Source: Caulobacter sp.
Lineage (GTDB): Bacteria; Pseudomonadota; Alphaproteobacteria; Caulobacterales; Caulobacteraceae
Assembly (NCBI GenBank): GCA_016125585.1
Contig: WGLL01000018.1
Span: 1 to 64,000, forward strand
Length of the DNA: 64,000 nt
Reading direction: 5' to 3'
This document shows positions 56,631-64,000 of this stretch, piece after piece (the first letter of the stretch is position 1; every line of letters begins with the position of its first letter). The notes beneath the pieces are model-generated. The model was given only the letters and a program-made list of their open reading frames with translations. It had not been told where the DNA came from and searched no databases. A program made the position numbers and the translations under genes.

Positions 56631-58205
56631 TTACTGGGCGAGCGGCAGCCGCAATTCGAACCGGGCGCCGCCCGTGCAAGGCACGTCGGCGATGGTGGCG
56701 TGGCTGGCGGCCAGCAGGGAGCGGGCAATGCTGAGTCCCAGGCCTGTTCCGCCATCGGCCCGGTGGCTGGTGAAAAAGGGTTCGAACAGGCGCTCGCGGT
56801 CGGCCTCGGCGACGCCGGGGCCGTCGTCCTGGACGGCGAGGCAGAGTCGGCGGTCGAGCACCGCCGCCGAGACAACGACCGATTTCGCCCCGGCCTGACG
56901 GCTGTTTTCCAGCAGGGTGGTCAGCACCGCCTCCAGGGTCGCGGCCGGCACCGCGACCGCCAGCAGCGGATCGGGCAGCTCGAGACTGACCTTCAATCCC
57001 GATGCGCGATCCTCGGCCGCCCGTTTCAGCGCCGGGCCGGGATCGACCGCGTCACCGGCCTCGGGCCTGGCCATATCGGCCCGGGCCATGTCCAGCAGCC
57101 GGCTGACCAGCTGGTTCAGGCGCGCGTTGTCGGCGGCGATGTTGTCGAGGAAGCGTCGCCGTTCCTGCGGGCTCATGGTCTCGAAGTGGTCCTGCAGCAA
57201 TTCCACCGCCCCGCCGATTCCGGCCAGCGGTGTCTTGAACTCGTGGCTGACGGCGGCGGCGAAGTCGCGCAGGTAGCCCGAGCGCCGATCGATGGCCTCG
57301 GCCATCTCGCGAAAGTCCTCATACAGGGCGCGGATCTCTATGGCCGCCGTGGTCGGGGTGTCCGGCACCGTGCCGCGCCCGGCGGTCACCGCCCGCGCCG
57401 CCCGGCTGAGGGCGACGATGGGCCGGCTGATCCCCCGCGAGACAAGGCCGGCCATGATCACCAGCATTCCCAGGATGAGAGCCAGGGCGAACAGGATCTT
57501 GCCCCGGTCCTCATAGACGCCGCGGAACAGGGCCCGGGGCGAGCGGGACAGCAGCAGCACCCCGACCACCCGGCCCTGAACGACAATCGGCCGGGCATGG
57601 TGGATGCGGATCGCCGAGGCCTTGGACAGCCACTCGTAGTGGCTGTCGGGGCGATAGTCGCCATTGCGGCGCAGCACCGTATCCGGAGCGCCGGCCAGCG
57701 CGGCCTTGACCTCCGGCAGGAAGGACAGATCGCCGCCCAGGCCATAGCCGCGAACCACCTGGCCCCGGCTGTCGAGCATCAGCACCGAGGCCAGGGTGGT
57801 CTTGACCGTGGCGTCGATGACCGGGGCCAGGGCGCGGGCCTCCTCCACGGCCGCCGAGTCGGGGGCCGAGGCGGCCGGCCTGGCGTTGGGACGCTCGGGC
57901 AGGATCGGTCCGTCTGACAGGTCGATGGTGGTCCGCTCGGGAACATAATAATCCGGGGCCTTGGTGTCCGCCGGCGGGGGCGGGGGCGCGCCCGGCCATT
58001 GGGCGACGGCGGCGGCGGCCAGGGCCGCGCCCTGGGCCACCAGTTCGGCCTCGGTCTGGCGAACCAGGGTGTTCTCATAGACCCGCAGCAGCACCGCGCT
58101 GCCGACCGGCAGGAAGGCCACAAAGGCCAGGGCGCCCAGCAGGATGGTGCGCAGCCTGAGAGCCGGCCAGTAGCGCTTGAGGACGGCCTTGACCCGCCCG
58201 ATCAA
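56631..58205 (-). CDS. Two-component sensor histidine kinase
   Basis: The 524-residue product has an N-terminal membrane helix (TILLGALAFVAFLPVGSAVL), a periplasmic sensor with a Pro-rich loop, and a second helix (ILFALALILGMLVIMAGLV). HAMP follows, then a HisKA with DFAAAVSHEFKTPLAGIGGA, and a HATPase ending DGGTGLGLSIARSLLAAS. It forms a pair with the response regulator gene lying 13 bases upstream on the same strand. The layout resembles CreC/ChvG-type envelope sensors. The stimulus is unknown. Confidence 0.93.
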   Translation of the reverse strand: MIGRVKAVLKRYWPALRLRTILLGALAFVAFLPVGSAVLLRVYENTLVRQTEAELVAQGAALAAAAVAQWPGAPPPPPADTKAPDYYVPERTTIDLSDGPILPERPNARPAASAPDSAAVEEARALAPVIDATVKTTLASVLMLDSRGQVVRGYGLGGDLSFLPEVKAALAGAPDTVLRRNGDYRPDSHYEWLSKASAIRIHHARPIVVQGRVVGVLLLSRSPRALFRGVYEDRGKILFALALILGMLVIMAGLVSRGISRPIVALSRAARAVTAGRGTVPDTPTTAAIEIRALYEDFREMAEAIDRRSGYLRDFAAAVSHEFKTPLAGIGGAVELLQDHFETMSPQERRRFLDNIAADNARLNQLVSRLLDMARADMARPEAGDAVDPGPALKRAAEDRASGLKVSLELPDPLLAVAVPAATLEAVLTTLLENSRQAGAKSVVVSAAVLDRRLCLAVQDDGPGVAEADRERLFEPFFTSHRADGGTGLGLSIARSLLAASHATIADVPCTGGARFELRLPLAQ

Positions 58206-58218
58206 GGCCGCCGGCCTG

Positions 58219-58926
58219 TCATGCGGTACCGCCTGCGCAGGGGCCCAATCGATAGCCGACCCCGGCCTTGGTCTCGATCACGTCATGACCGCCCAGCGCT
58301 GCGAACTTGCCGCGCAGGTTGCGCACATGGCTGTCGATGGTGCGGTCGGTGATAGCGAAGCCCGGACCGTGCAGGCGGTCGATGATGGCGTCACGGGTAA
58401 ACACCCGGGTCGGCGACGCGGCCAGGGCCTTGAGGATGCCGAACTCCGTGACCGTCAGGGTCGCCTCCTGGCCCGCCCAGCGCGCCGACCAGGCGTCGGT
58501 ATCGAGTGTGAGGCGGCCGTGTGACAGTTGTCCGCCCTCGGCCGGGGCCGCCGTGGCGCCCTGGCCGGCCCGCCGCAGGATGGCGCTGATCCGGGCGGTG
58601 ACCTCGCGGGGGCTGAAGGGTTTGACCACATAGTCGTCGGCGCCCAGCTCGATGCCCAGCACCCGATCAATCTCGTCATCCCGCGAGGACAGGAACAGGA
58701 TCGGCGTCTCGCCCCTGGCCCGCACCCGGCGGCAGACCTCCAGCCCGTCGAGACGCGGCATGTTGATATCCAGGATGATCAGGTCCGGCGCCTGAGCCTC
58801 GAAGGCGGTCATCGCCGCCGCCCCGTCCTCGGCCTGACGGGTCAAATAGCCGGCCTTGGTCAGGGCGAAATCGAGCAGTTCGCGGATGTGCGGATCGTCA
58901 TCGACGATCAGGATGGAGCGGGACAT
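58219..58926 (-). CDS. OmpR-family response regulator
   Basis: The 235-residue product has a receiver domain (ILIVDDDPHIRELLDFAL, phospho-acceptor in LIILDINMPRLDG, Lys in DYVVKPFSPRE) and a C-terminal winged helix (FGILKALAASPTRVFTRDAI, then RTIDSHVRNLRGKFAALGGH). It is the partner of the kinase encoded 13 bases downstream. The start at MSRSILIVDDD (58926) was preferred over the in-frame ATGs 9 and 12 bases upstream. The target genes may include the DUF4173-like gene next to it. Confidence 0.95.
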   Translation of the reverse strand: MSRSILIVDDDPHIRELLDFALTKAGYLTRQAEDGAAAMTAFEAQAPDLIILDINMPRLDGLEVCRRVRARGETPILFLSSRDDEIDRVLGIELGADDYVVKPFSPREVTARISAILRRAGQGATAAPAEGGQLSHGRLTLDTDAWSARWAGQEATLTVTEFGILKALAASPTRVFTRDAIIDRLHGPGFAITDRTIDSHVRNLRGKFAALGGHDVIETKAGVGYRLGPCAGGTA

Positions 58927-58934
58927 GGCGTGCA

Positions 58935-60470
58935 TCATTCCGAGGTTTGGGCCGAGGTCAACGCGGACGTGTCGCGCGGGGGTGCGGGCGGGATGGCGAG
59001 GGGCGGCGCGGGCGGCGACGGCGGGGCCGCGGCGATCAGGGCTCTGGCCTGCGCCAGCCGCCGATGACCGCGCCAGGTCCAGCTCAGCGGGTCGGCCTGC
59101 CGGACCTCCAGATCCGCCATGAGGTCTTCCCGGACCATGCGCAGTCGCTCATTCAGCGGCCAGTCGCGGACCTGCCCTTCCAGCCTTGCGACCGGAACCA
59201 GGGCTGCCGGTCCCAGTCGTTTCAGGTAGGCGACATCCAGTTCCGCCCCCTTGCCGCCCACCTCCCGGGCGTGGCGAACGTTCCAGTCGGCGGTTACCGC
59301 GCCGCTGTCGACGACGGTAAAGACCAGCAGGACCAGGCCTGCGGCAAGGGCGTTGGCGTTGATCAGCCAGGCCGCCGTCCGCCTGCGGATCATCCGCCAG
59401 CAGATCAGGATCAATCCGAGCCCGACCAGCCCCATCCAGGCCAGGGCCGCGAGACGCAGGGGGGTCAGACTGTAGGCCTCGATATAGTCCAGGGTCCGCA
59501 GGATGCCGCTGGCGACAAGGAACAGGTTCTGGGCCACCCACAGCACCACCAGACGTCGCACCAGCGGCCTCTGGCTGGTCTCCGATCCTGGGGCCAGCGC
59601 AACCAGCACGAACAGGCCCGCCAGCAGGGCGGTGAAGATCAGGGGATAGGCGCCGCGATGGGCGTAGTCGGCCAGGGTCATGCCGTCCGGCAGCGACGCG
59701 CCGCTCCACAGGAAGGCCGCATCGAGGCCGTTCTGCAGGGCGAACAGGCCGTTGAAGACGACCAGCGACAGGATGATCGACGCCGGATTGATCCCCGGCA
59801 GCGGAGGACCTTTTCGCGCCTCATCCAGCTGTAGCGTCTTCTTCAGCCAGACCGGACGCAGCAGGGCGAAAGCCAGGCCCCCCAGAACGCCCCAGACCAG
59901 AAACCGGATCGGTTCAAGGCCGGGCCATTGGATGTGGTCGAGGGCATTGGAAATCACCGGATTGGCGGCCGCGAACAGGGCCAGGAAAAGCAGTCCCCCG
60001 GCCAGGGGCAGCACGACCAGCCCGGCCAATGACAACAGGCCCCGCGTCTTGCGACGCCGCACCCGTTTCAGCCCGAGCTGGCGCAGGGCGGCGATCGGGG
60101 CGAGCAGGGGACCAAAGCCCATCCAGGCCAGCCGCTGGACCCAGGTCCAGACGCCCTGGCCAAACCCGGCGCGCGCCGAGAGCACAGCGATGGCGAGACA
60201 GATCGAAAAGCCGACCCAGCCGATCAAGCTTGGCGTCTCGGCCTGGAACAGGCCCAGCACTAAAGCCGCCGCCAGCAGCGGCCAGGCCCGTCGCCGGGCA
60301 TGGGGATGGGTCACGGCGACAACGGCGATCAGCGCCACGGCGAGAAGGGCAAGATTCAGTCCTAGGCCGTGCTCCCAGAGAAGCTGGTCGGCGAGAAGCG
60401 CCAGCACCGGCGCCAGCACCGCCCTCAGCCAGAAGCTCCACCGTCCTTTGGCTCTGGTCGCCATCGACAT
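58935..60470 (-). CDS. DUF4173/DUF4153-type polytopic membrane protein
   Basis: The 511-residue product has about eleven hydrophobic helices. Motifs matching this family include NGLFALQNGLDAAFLWSGAS, YAHRGAYPLIFTALLAGLFV and an RTLDYIEAYSLTPLRLAALA segment. The last 100 residues are soluble (WNVRHAREVGGKGAELDVAY) and end in a Pro-rich tail. The family is unassigned; related proteins have been linked to the cell envelope. It lies 8 bases upstream of the response regulator gene on the same strand, so the three form one operon. Confidence 0.82.
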   Translation of the reverse strand: MSMATRAKGRWSFWLRAVLAPVLALLADQLLWEHGLGLNLALLAVALIAVVAVTHPHARRRAWPLLAAALVLGLFQAETPSLIGWVGFSICLAIAVLSARAGFGQGVWTWVQRLAWMGFGPLLAPIAALRQLGLKRVRRRKTRGLLSLAGLVVLPLAGGLLFLALFAAANPVISNALDHIQWPGLEPIRFLVWGVLGGLAFALLRPVWLKKTLQLDEARKGPPLPGINPASIILSLVVFNGLFALQNGLDAAFLWSGASLPDGMTLADYAHRGAYPLIFTALLAGLFVLVALAPGSETSQRPLVRRLVVLWVAQNLFLVASGILRTLDYIEAYSLTPLRLAALAWMGLVGLGLILICWRMIRRRTAAWLINANALAAGLVLLVFTVVDSGAVTADWNVRHAREVGGKGAELDVAYLKRLGPAALVPVARLEGQVRDWPLNERLRMVREDLMADLEVRQADPLSWTWRGHRRLAQARALIAAAPPSPPAPPLAIPPAPPRDTSALTSAQTSE

Positions 60471-60576
60471 CCTCCCTGATCCCTGATTCTCAGGCTGCAG
60501 GGATCAGGTGGAGGCGCGGGGGTTGGAGCCGTGCAGAGCCCGACCCCCCACATGCAGTTCCGGTGCAGACGCGCCG

Positions 60577-61095
60577 TCAGCTCTTCATGCGCATGTGACC
60601 GAGGTAGTGACGCTTGCCCAGCGGAACGCCCTTGTTGCGCAGGATGTCGTAGGCGGTGGTGGCGTGGAAATGCAGATTGGGCAGGGAGAAGGACAGCAGG
60701 TAGCCCTCGTTGGTGAAGGGCAGTTTCATCTGGCCCATTTGAAACACCACGTCACCTCCGGCCAGGGCGTCGATCTCGGCCCGGTCGGCCGCCTGCAGCT
60801 TGGCCAGGGTGTCGGCGACCAGCGCCTGAAGGCCTGCATAGTCGAGCGGCTCGGAGGCGCCGGGCGGACCGGCCACCCCGCCGCGCATGCCGTCCAGGGC
60901 GCCCTGGGAATGGTGGACCACCGACAGGATCTGGAACCGGAAGGGCAACATGTCGTCATGCAGCCGGGCCTCGACGATCTCCTCCAGGCCGTGGCCGGCC
61001 GCCTCGAAATGCTTGCGGCCAACCTCAAGGAAGCCGGAGACGGCGCCGACGGTCTGCAGGTAACAGGCCACGCTCATGTCGTAGAAAGTCGTCAT
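60577..61095 (-). CDS. DUF1993 family protein
   Basis: From ATG 61095 (MTTFYDMSVACYLQTVGAVS) the product is 172 residues with the DUF1993 pattern: a helical N-terminus, LEEIVEARLHDDMLPFRFQI, VVHHSQGALDGMRGG, and a C-terminal FHATTAYDILRNKGVPLGKR. Such proteins have a DinB-like four-helix fold, possibly with a metal site formed by the His residues. A good ribosome binding site (GGAGG, 9 bases before ATG) supports this start. The ATG overlaps the stop of the GMC oxidoreductase gene (TGATG), so the two are coupled. Confidence 0.87.
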   Translation of the reverse strand: MTTFYDMSVACYLQTVGAVSGFLEVGRKHFEAAGHGLEEIVEARLHDDMLPFRFQILSVVHHSQGALDGMRGGVAGPPGASEPLDYAGLQALVADTLAKLQAADRAEIDALAGGDVVFQMGQMKLPFTNEGYLLSFSLPNLHFHATTAYDILRNKGVPLGKRHYLGHMRMKS

Positions 61096-62699
61096 CAAGG
61101 GGTTCCTCCCGGATCGGATGAGGCTGGCGTCTTCGCACCAAGCCGGTCGATCAGATGATCGCCCACCCGCATGGCGTTGGCTACTGCCGTCAGCGTCGGA
61201 TTCACCGCATTGGCGGAGACAAAAAAGCTGGTGTCGACGATGTAGAGGTTATCCAGCTCATGGGCCTTGCAGTCGCGGTCGAGGACGGAAGCGGCCGGGT
61301 CTGACCCGAACCGCGTCGTGCCGCACTGGTGGGCGGTGCCGTAGAGCGGCAGCAGGGAATCGATCTGGAAGTGATGCTGCGAGATTGGATGGGCGTGGCT
61401 TGAGAAGCCGTCCAGAGAGGCCTTGAGGATGTTCACAAGCCGATCGTGGCCTTCAAGATTGCCGAAGGTGTAGTTGAGGGTGATGCGGCCATCGCGGCCA
61501 AGCTTCACCCGGTTGTCCGGCGAGGGCAGGTCTTCGGAGATCACCAGCATCGACAGCATCCGCTCGGCCGCCGCGCCGGAGAGGGCGTCGGGCACCAGGA
61601 AGGGCGGCAGCCAGTCCTCGATCTGGCCCTCCAAGGTCTGACCGGACATGTATTCCAGCAGCTGGATATGGCCCATCGGCAGGTCATAGCCGCCACGCGG
61701 GTCGCCCCAGTAGAAGTCGTTGACCGCCAGGGTCTTGGGGAAGGTCACCGCCTGCCGGTCCAGGGTCAGGGAGATCACCGCCGAGGAATTATGGAACATG
61801 TAATTGCGGCCGACCTGGTCGGAGCCGTTGGCCAGGCCGTTCGGATGGGCAGCGTTGGCCGAGGCCTGGAGGATGACAGCGGTGTTGGCCGCCCCGGCCG
61901 CCAGCACGACAATGTCGCCGCTCCAGCGTTCCTCGCCGTGCGCCGCCTGGCAGACCACCTCGGTCACGGTCCTGCCGCCGGCGTCGGTCTCCAGCTTCAG
62001 CACCTTGCGGCCGGGCAGCAGGGTGACGTTGGGGAGGTCCATCAGCGGTTCGATCGCTAGGGTGCGGGCGTCGCACTTGGCCTTGAGCAGGCAGGGATAG
62101 CCGCCGCAGGTCTTGCACTTGATACAGGTCGAGGTGACGGGCCGGGCCTCGTCCAGCTTGACCCCCAGCGGCAGGGAGAAGGGCTTCCAGCCCTGCATCT
62201 CCCAATGGCCCTTTAGGGCGGCGACGCCGGGATCATGACTGACGGCGGGAAAGGCGTAAGCCGGCTCGTCGCCGGTCTCCGTCGGGTCCTCGCCCCGCGC
62301 GCCATGCACCTGCCAGAGCCGCTCGGCCTCGTCATAGTAGGGCGCCAGATCAGTCAGGCTGATCGGCCAGGCGGGGGACACGCCGCCGGCGTGGCGGACC
62401 TGCGTGAAGTCCCGCTCGCGCATCCGCATCAAAGCGGCGCCGTAGAAGCTGGTGTTGCCGCCGACCCAGTAGTGGGTGTTGGGAATGAAGGCATGGCCGT
62501 GCTTGTCGTACCAGCGCTCCTGGGTGCGATAGCGGCGCTGGATGAACACCGCCTTGGGGCTCCAGTTCTCGGCTTCGCGGGGCAGCTGCTCGCCGCGCTC
62601 GAGGATCAGGATCGCCTTGCCGGTCGGGGCCAGTCGCTGCGCCAGGGTCCCGCCGCCGGCGCCCGAACCGATGACGATGATGTCGAAGTGGCTGCGCAT
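61095..62699 (-). CDS. GMC-family FAD-dependent oxidoreductase
   Basis: The 534-residue product binds FAD at the N-terminus (DIIVIGSGAGGGTLAQRLAP, then ILILERGEQLPREAENWSPK). It has the GMC substrate region and the C-terminal NxxxPTLT block (SANAVNPTLTAVANAMRVGD). The catalytic His lies in YGTAHQCGTTRFGSDP. Cys in CIKCKTCGGYPCLLKAKCDA suggests an extra metal or disulfide site. Such enzymes oxidise alcohols or sugars with oxygen or quinone. It is preceded by a damaged SDR gene and followed by the coupled DUF1993 gene. Confidence 0.92.
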   Translation of the reverse strand: MRSHFDIIVIGSGAGGGTLAQRLAPTGKAILILERGEQLPREAENWSPKAVFIQRRYRTQERWYDKHGHAFIPNTHYWVGGNTSFYGAALMRMRERDFTQVRHAGGVSPAWPISLTDLAPYYDEAERLWQVHGARGEDPTETGDEPAYAFPAVSHDPGVAALKGHWEMQGWKPFSLPLGVKLDEARPVTSTCIKCKTCGGYPCLLKAKCDARTLAIEPLMDLPNVTLLPGRKVLKLETDAGGRTVTEVVCQAAHGEERWSGDIVVLAAGAANTAVILQASANAAHPNGLANGSDQVGRNYMFHNSSAVISLTLDRQAVTFPKTLAVNDFYWGDPRGGYDLPMGHIQLLEYMSGQTLEGQIEDWLPPFLVPDALSGAAAERMLSMLVISEDLPSPDNRVKLGRDGRITLNYTFGNLEGHDRLVNILKASLDGFSSHAHPISQHHFQIDSLLPLYGTAHQCGTTRFGSDPAASVLDRDCKAHELDNLYIVDTSFFVSANAVNPTLTAVANAMRVGDHLIDRLGAKTPASSDPGGTP

Positions 62700-62703
62700 G
62701 GGT

Positions 62704-63512
62704 CTAGCTGTCCGCGTCGAGGTGATACTTCTTCGAGCCCTGCATCAGGATGGCCCGGACCAGGCCCATCGGCAGCAGACGCATCAGGGCCGCGGCGAGG
62801 GCGTTGTACCAGCCGGGAATGACCACCACCCGGCCGGCGTCGTTGGCTTTCAGGGCTGCGTCGACCACCTGCTGCGGAGTCTGGAACAGCCGGCGCGGCG
62901 CCTCATCCATCACCGCCCCGGTGCCGTTGGCGGCGGCGAATTCGGTCCGGGTGAAACCGGGACAGACGGCGGTCACCTTCAGGCCGGCGGGTCCGTACTC
63001 GGCGGCCAGCGCCTGGCTGAAGCTGATCATCAGGCTCTTGGCCCCGGGATAGAGGCTGTGACCGGCCACGCCGGGCGCGAAGCCGGCCAGGGAGGCGGTG
63101 TTGATGATCCGTCCTCGCCCTCTCGCAACCATGCCGCCGATCACCCGGTGGGCCAGGCCGCAGGGATTGACCACCAGGGTCATCAGAAAGTCCCGCTGCC
63201 GCATCCAGGCCACGTCGGCGAAACTCTGGGCGATGGAATAGCCGGCGTTGTTGACCAGCATGTCGACATGGCGGCCCCGCTGGTCGATGGCGGCCAGCAC
63301 CGCTGCATCAGCCCCAAGGACCGACAGGTCCATCGGCAGGGCGAAGGCCTCGACGCCATGGCGGGCGGACAGCTGTGCGGCCAGCGCCTCAAGCCGGTCG
63401 ACGCGGCGGGCGACCAGGGCCAGATCATAGCCCCGCGCCGCCAGGGCCTGCGCAAAGGCCTCTCCGATGCCGGAGGAGGCGCCGGTGATCAGGGCGAGAG
63501 GTCGGGCGATGG
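62704..63512 (-). pseudogene. SDR-family oxidoreductase with N-terminal frameshift and no normal start
   Basis: From 63333 down to 62704 the frame reads as a good SDR: HVDMLVNNAGYSIAQSF, ALAAEYGPAGLKVTAVCPGF and a YxxxK-like YPGAKSLMISFSQAL. Upstream the same frame gives ASSGIGEAFAQALAARGYDL, but the preceding residues (PLALITGA) lie in another frame. The sequence ACCGGCGCGCCTCC carries two extra bases against the expected TGASSGIG codons. The upstream frame begins with ATC (codon 63512-63510) behind a GAAGGA, not with ATG. Either this is a pseudogene or the assembly has an indel here. Reading only from Met 63333 would lose the cofactor loop. Confidence 0.75.
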
Positions 63513-63581
63513 CGGGCGTCCTTCAGCGAGGCCGGGGCATGGGGCGCCCCGTTCATGGCCCTGTTGTGGCGGCGCCCCTGT

Positions 63582-64000
63582 TCATTCGATCGGCGTGCTG
63601 TCGTCCAGAAGATCGCCCTCGCCGCCCTCGGCCCGTTCCTCCCTCACCTTCTGCTCGACATAGGGGACTGGAGCGGTGTCGCCGGCCGCGGCGGGCGCGG
63701 GCGCGGCCTTGCGCGCCTCCGCCGCCCGGGCGGGCTGGCCGGCGGGCGCGGGCCCCATCGACGGCGCCGCCTGGGCGTCGAAGCGCAGGCGGTAGATGGG
63801 TTCCGGCAGGGAGAAGCCGGCGCCTTCCAGGCTGGCCTTGGTGACGGCGATGGCCTGGCTGCGACCCTTGAGGAAGTCGGTGTGGTCCTGATCAACCCAG
63901 GCGAAGAAGCGCAGGATGATGTTGGAATCGCCGACCTTCTCGATCACCGCAGTCGGCCCGGGCGTGTCCAGCACGAAGGGCAGCGCCGCGAGGTCGGCCA
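63582..64000 (-). CDS. Small-conductance mechanosensitive channel, C-terminal part (truncated by window edge)
   Basis: The frame enters from the right edge and runs to a stop at 63582. The residues PFVLDTPGPTAVIEKVGDSN, RFFAWVDQDHTDFLKGRSQA and FSLPEPIYRLRFDAQ are typical of the soluble C-terminal cage domain of MscS channels. They are followed by an Ala/Pro/Glu-rich tail (APAPAAAGDTAPVPYVEQK). The membrane part lies beyond the window. Such channels open on osmotic downshock. The gene runs in the same direction as the damaged SDR gene. Confidence 0.82.
   Translation of the reverse strand, partial: ADLAALPFVLDTPGPTAVIEKVGDSNIILRFFAWVDQDHTDFLKGRSQAIAVTKASLEGAGFSLPEPIYRLRFDAQAAPSMGPAPAGQPARAAEARKAAPAPAAAGDTAPVPYVEQKVREERAEGGEGDLLDDSTPIE

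Noticed and set aside
63183..63455. 90-residue minus-strand frame over the SDR N-terminus
   Set aside because: Trp/Ser/Pro-rich translation without SDR motifs; it is an out-of-frame shadow, not the missing N-terminus.

Overview
The window is high-GC chromosomal DNA of an alphaproteobacterium, most likely a Caulobacteraceae member (Caulobacter, Phenylobacterium or Brevundimonas type). This is inferred from gene content and architecture: an AtpD with a long Ala/Lys/Pro N-terminal extension, a short AtpC, a small secreted protein resembling the CC_3452 family, tandem DUF6481 proteins, a CIRCE-controlled groESL, and an rsfS-rlmH-envC-ctpA-deacetylase-rppH order. No tRNA, rRNA, CRISPR array, prophage or plasmid backbone was recognised. 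Apart from a transposase remnant at the left edge, the region reads as core genome with some accessory genes.

Layout. 1-1.6 kb: end of an IS5-type transposase, two unrecognised small ORFs and a PKHD-type hydroxylase. 1.6-8.6 kb: small unknowns, an M28 aminopeptidase, a GreA/GreB-like factor, an EamA transporter, a thiolase and an S33 peptidase. 8.7-19.7 kb: proA, nadD, a hybrid histidine kinase facing the other way, then a + strand run rsfS, rlmH, EnvC-like activator, ctpA, divergent polysaccharide deacetylase and an RppH Nudix enzyme that reads in frame into an alpha/beta hydrolase with a histone-H1-like tail. 19.7-22.9 kb: a second hydrolase, three small secreted proteins and an SMR exporter. 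23.0-28.3 kb: the F1 ATP synthase operon atpHAGDC on the minus strand, with a small cysteine-rich gene inserted between atpD and atpC.

28.3-33.4 kb: small secreted and unknown proteins, an acyl-CoA dehydrogenase behind a perfect palindrome, two paralogous ArsR-type repressors with probable operators, and a desaturase-like membrane gene cluster. 33.5-35.7 kb: groES-groEL with terminator, promoter and CIRCE. 35.8-43.9 kb: CDP-alcohol phosphatidyltransferase, mnmA, a kinase-like phosphotransferase, an amidohydrolase, and the minus-strand group CDF transporter-waaA-lpxK (lipid A/Kdo). 44-49 kb: a PKD-like secreted protein, sdaA, a second M28 peptidase and a serine hydrolase. 49-54.4 kb: nrdA behind a near-consensus NrdR box, a GDSL hydrolase, a SnoaL-like protein, and the alkylation-repair pair adaA/alkA fusion plus ogt. 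54.5-64 kb: tandem DUF6481 genes, an SDR, a two-component system, a DUF4173-like membrane protein, a DUF1993-GMC-SDR group in which the SDR is frameshifted, and the end of an MscS-type channel.

The strongest leads are the RppH/hydrolase/H1-tail fusion, the cysteine-rich gene inside the ATP synthase operon, CTG-type starts for rsfS and rlmH, a dispersed intergenic palindrome family (one copy has become the C-terminus of the desaturase), the NrdR and CIRCE sites, and the frameshifted SDR. All calls come from reading the sequence; no database search was run.
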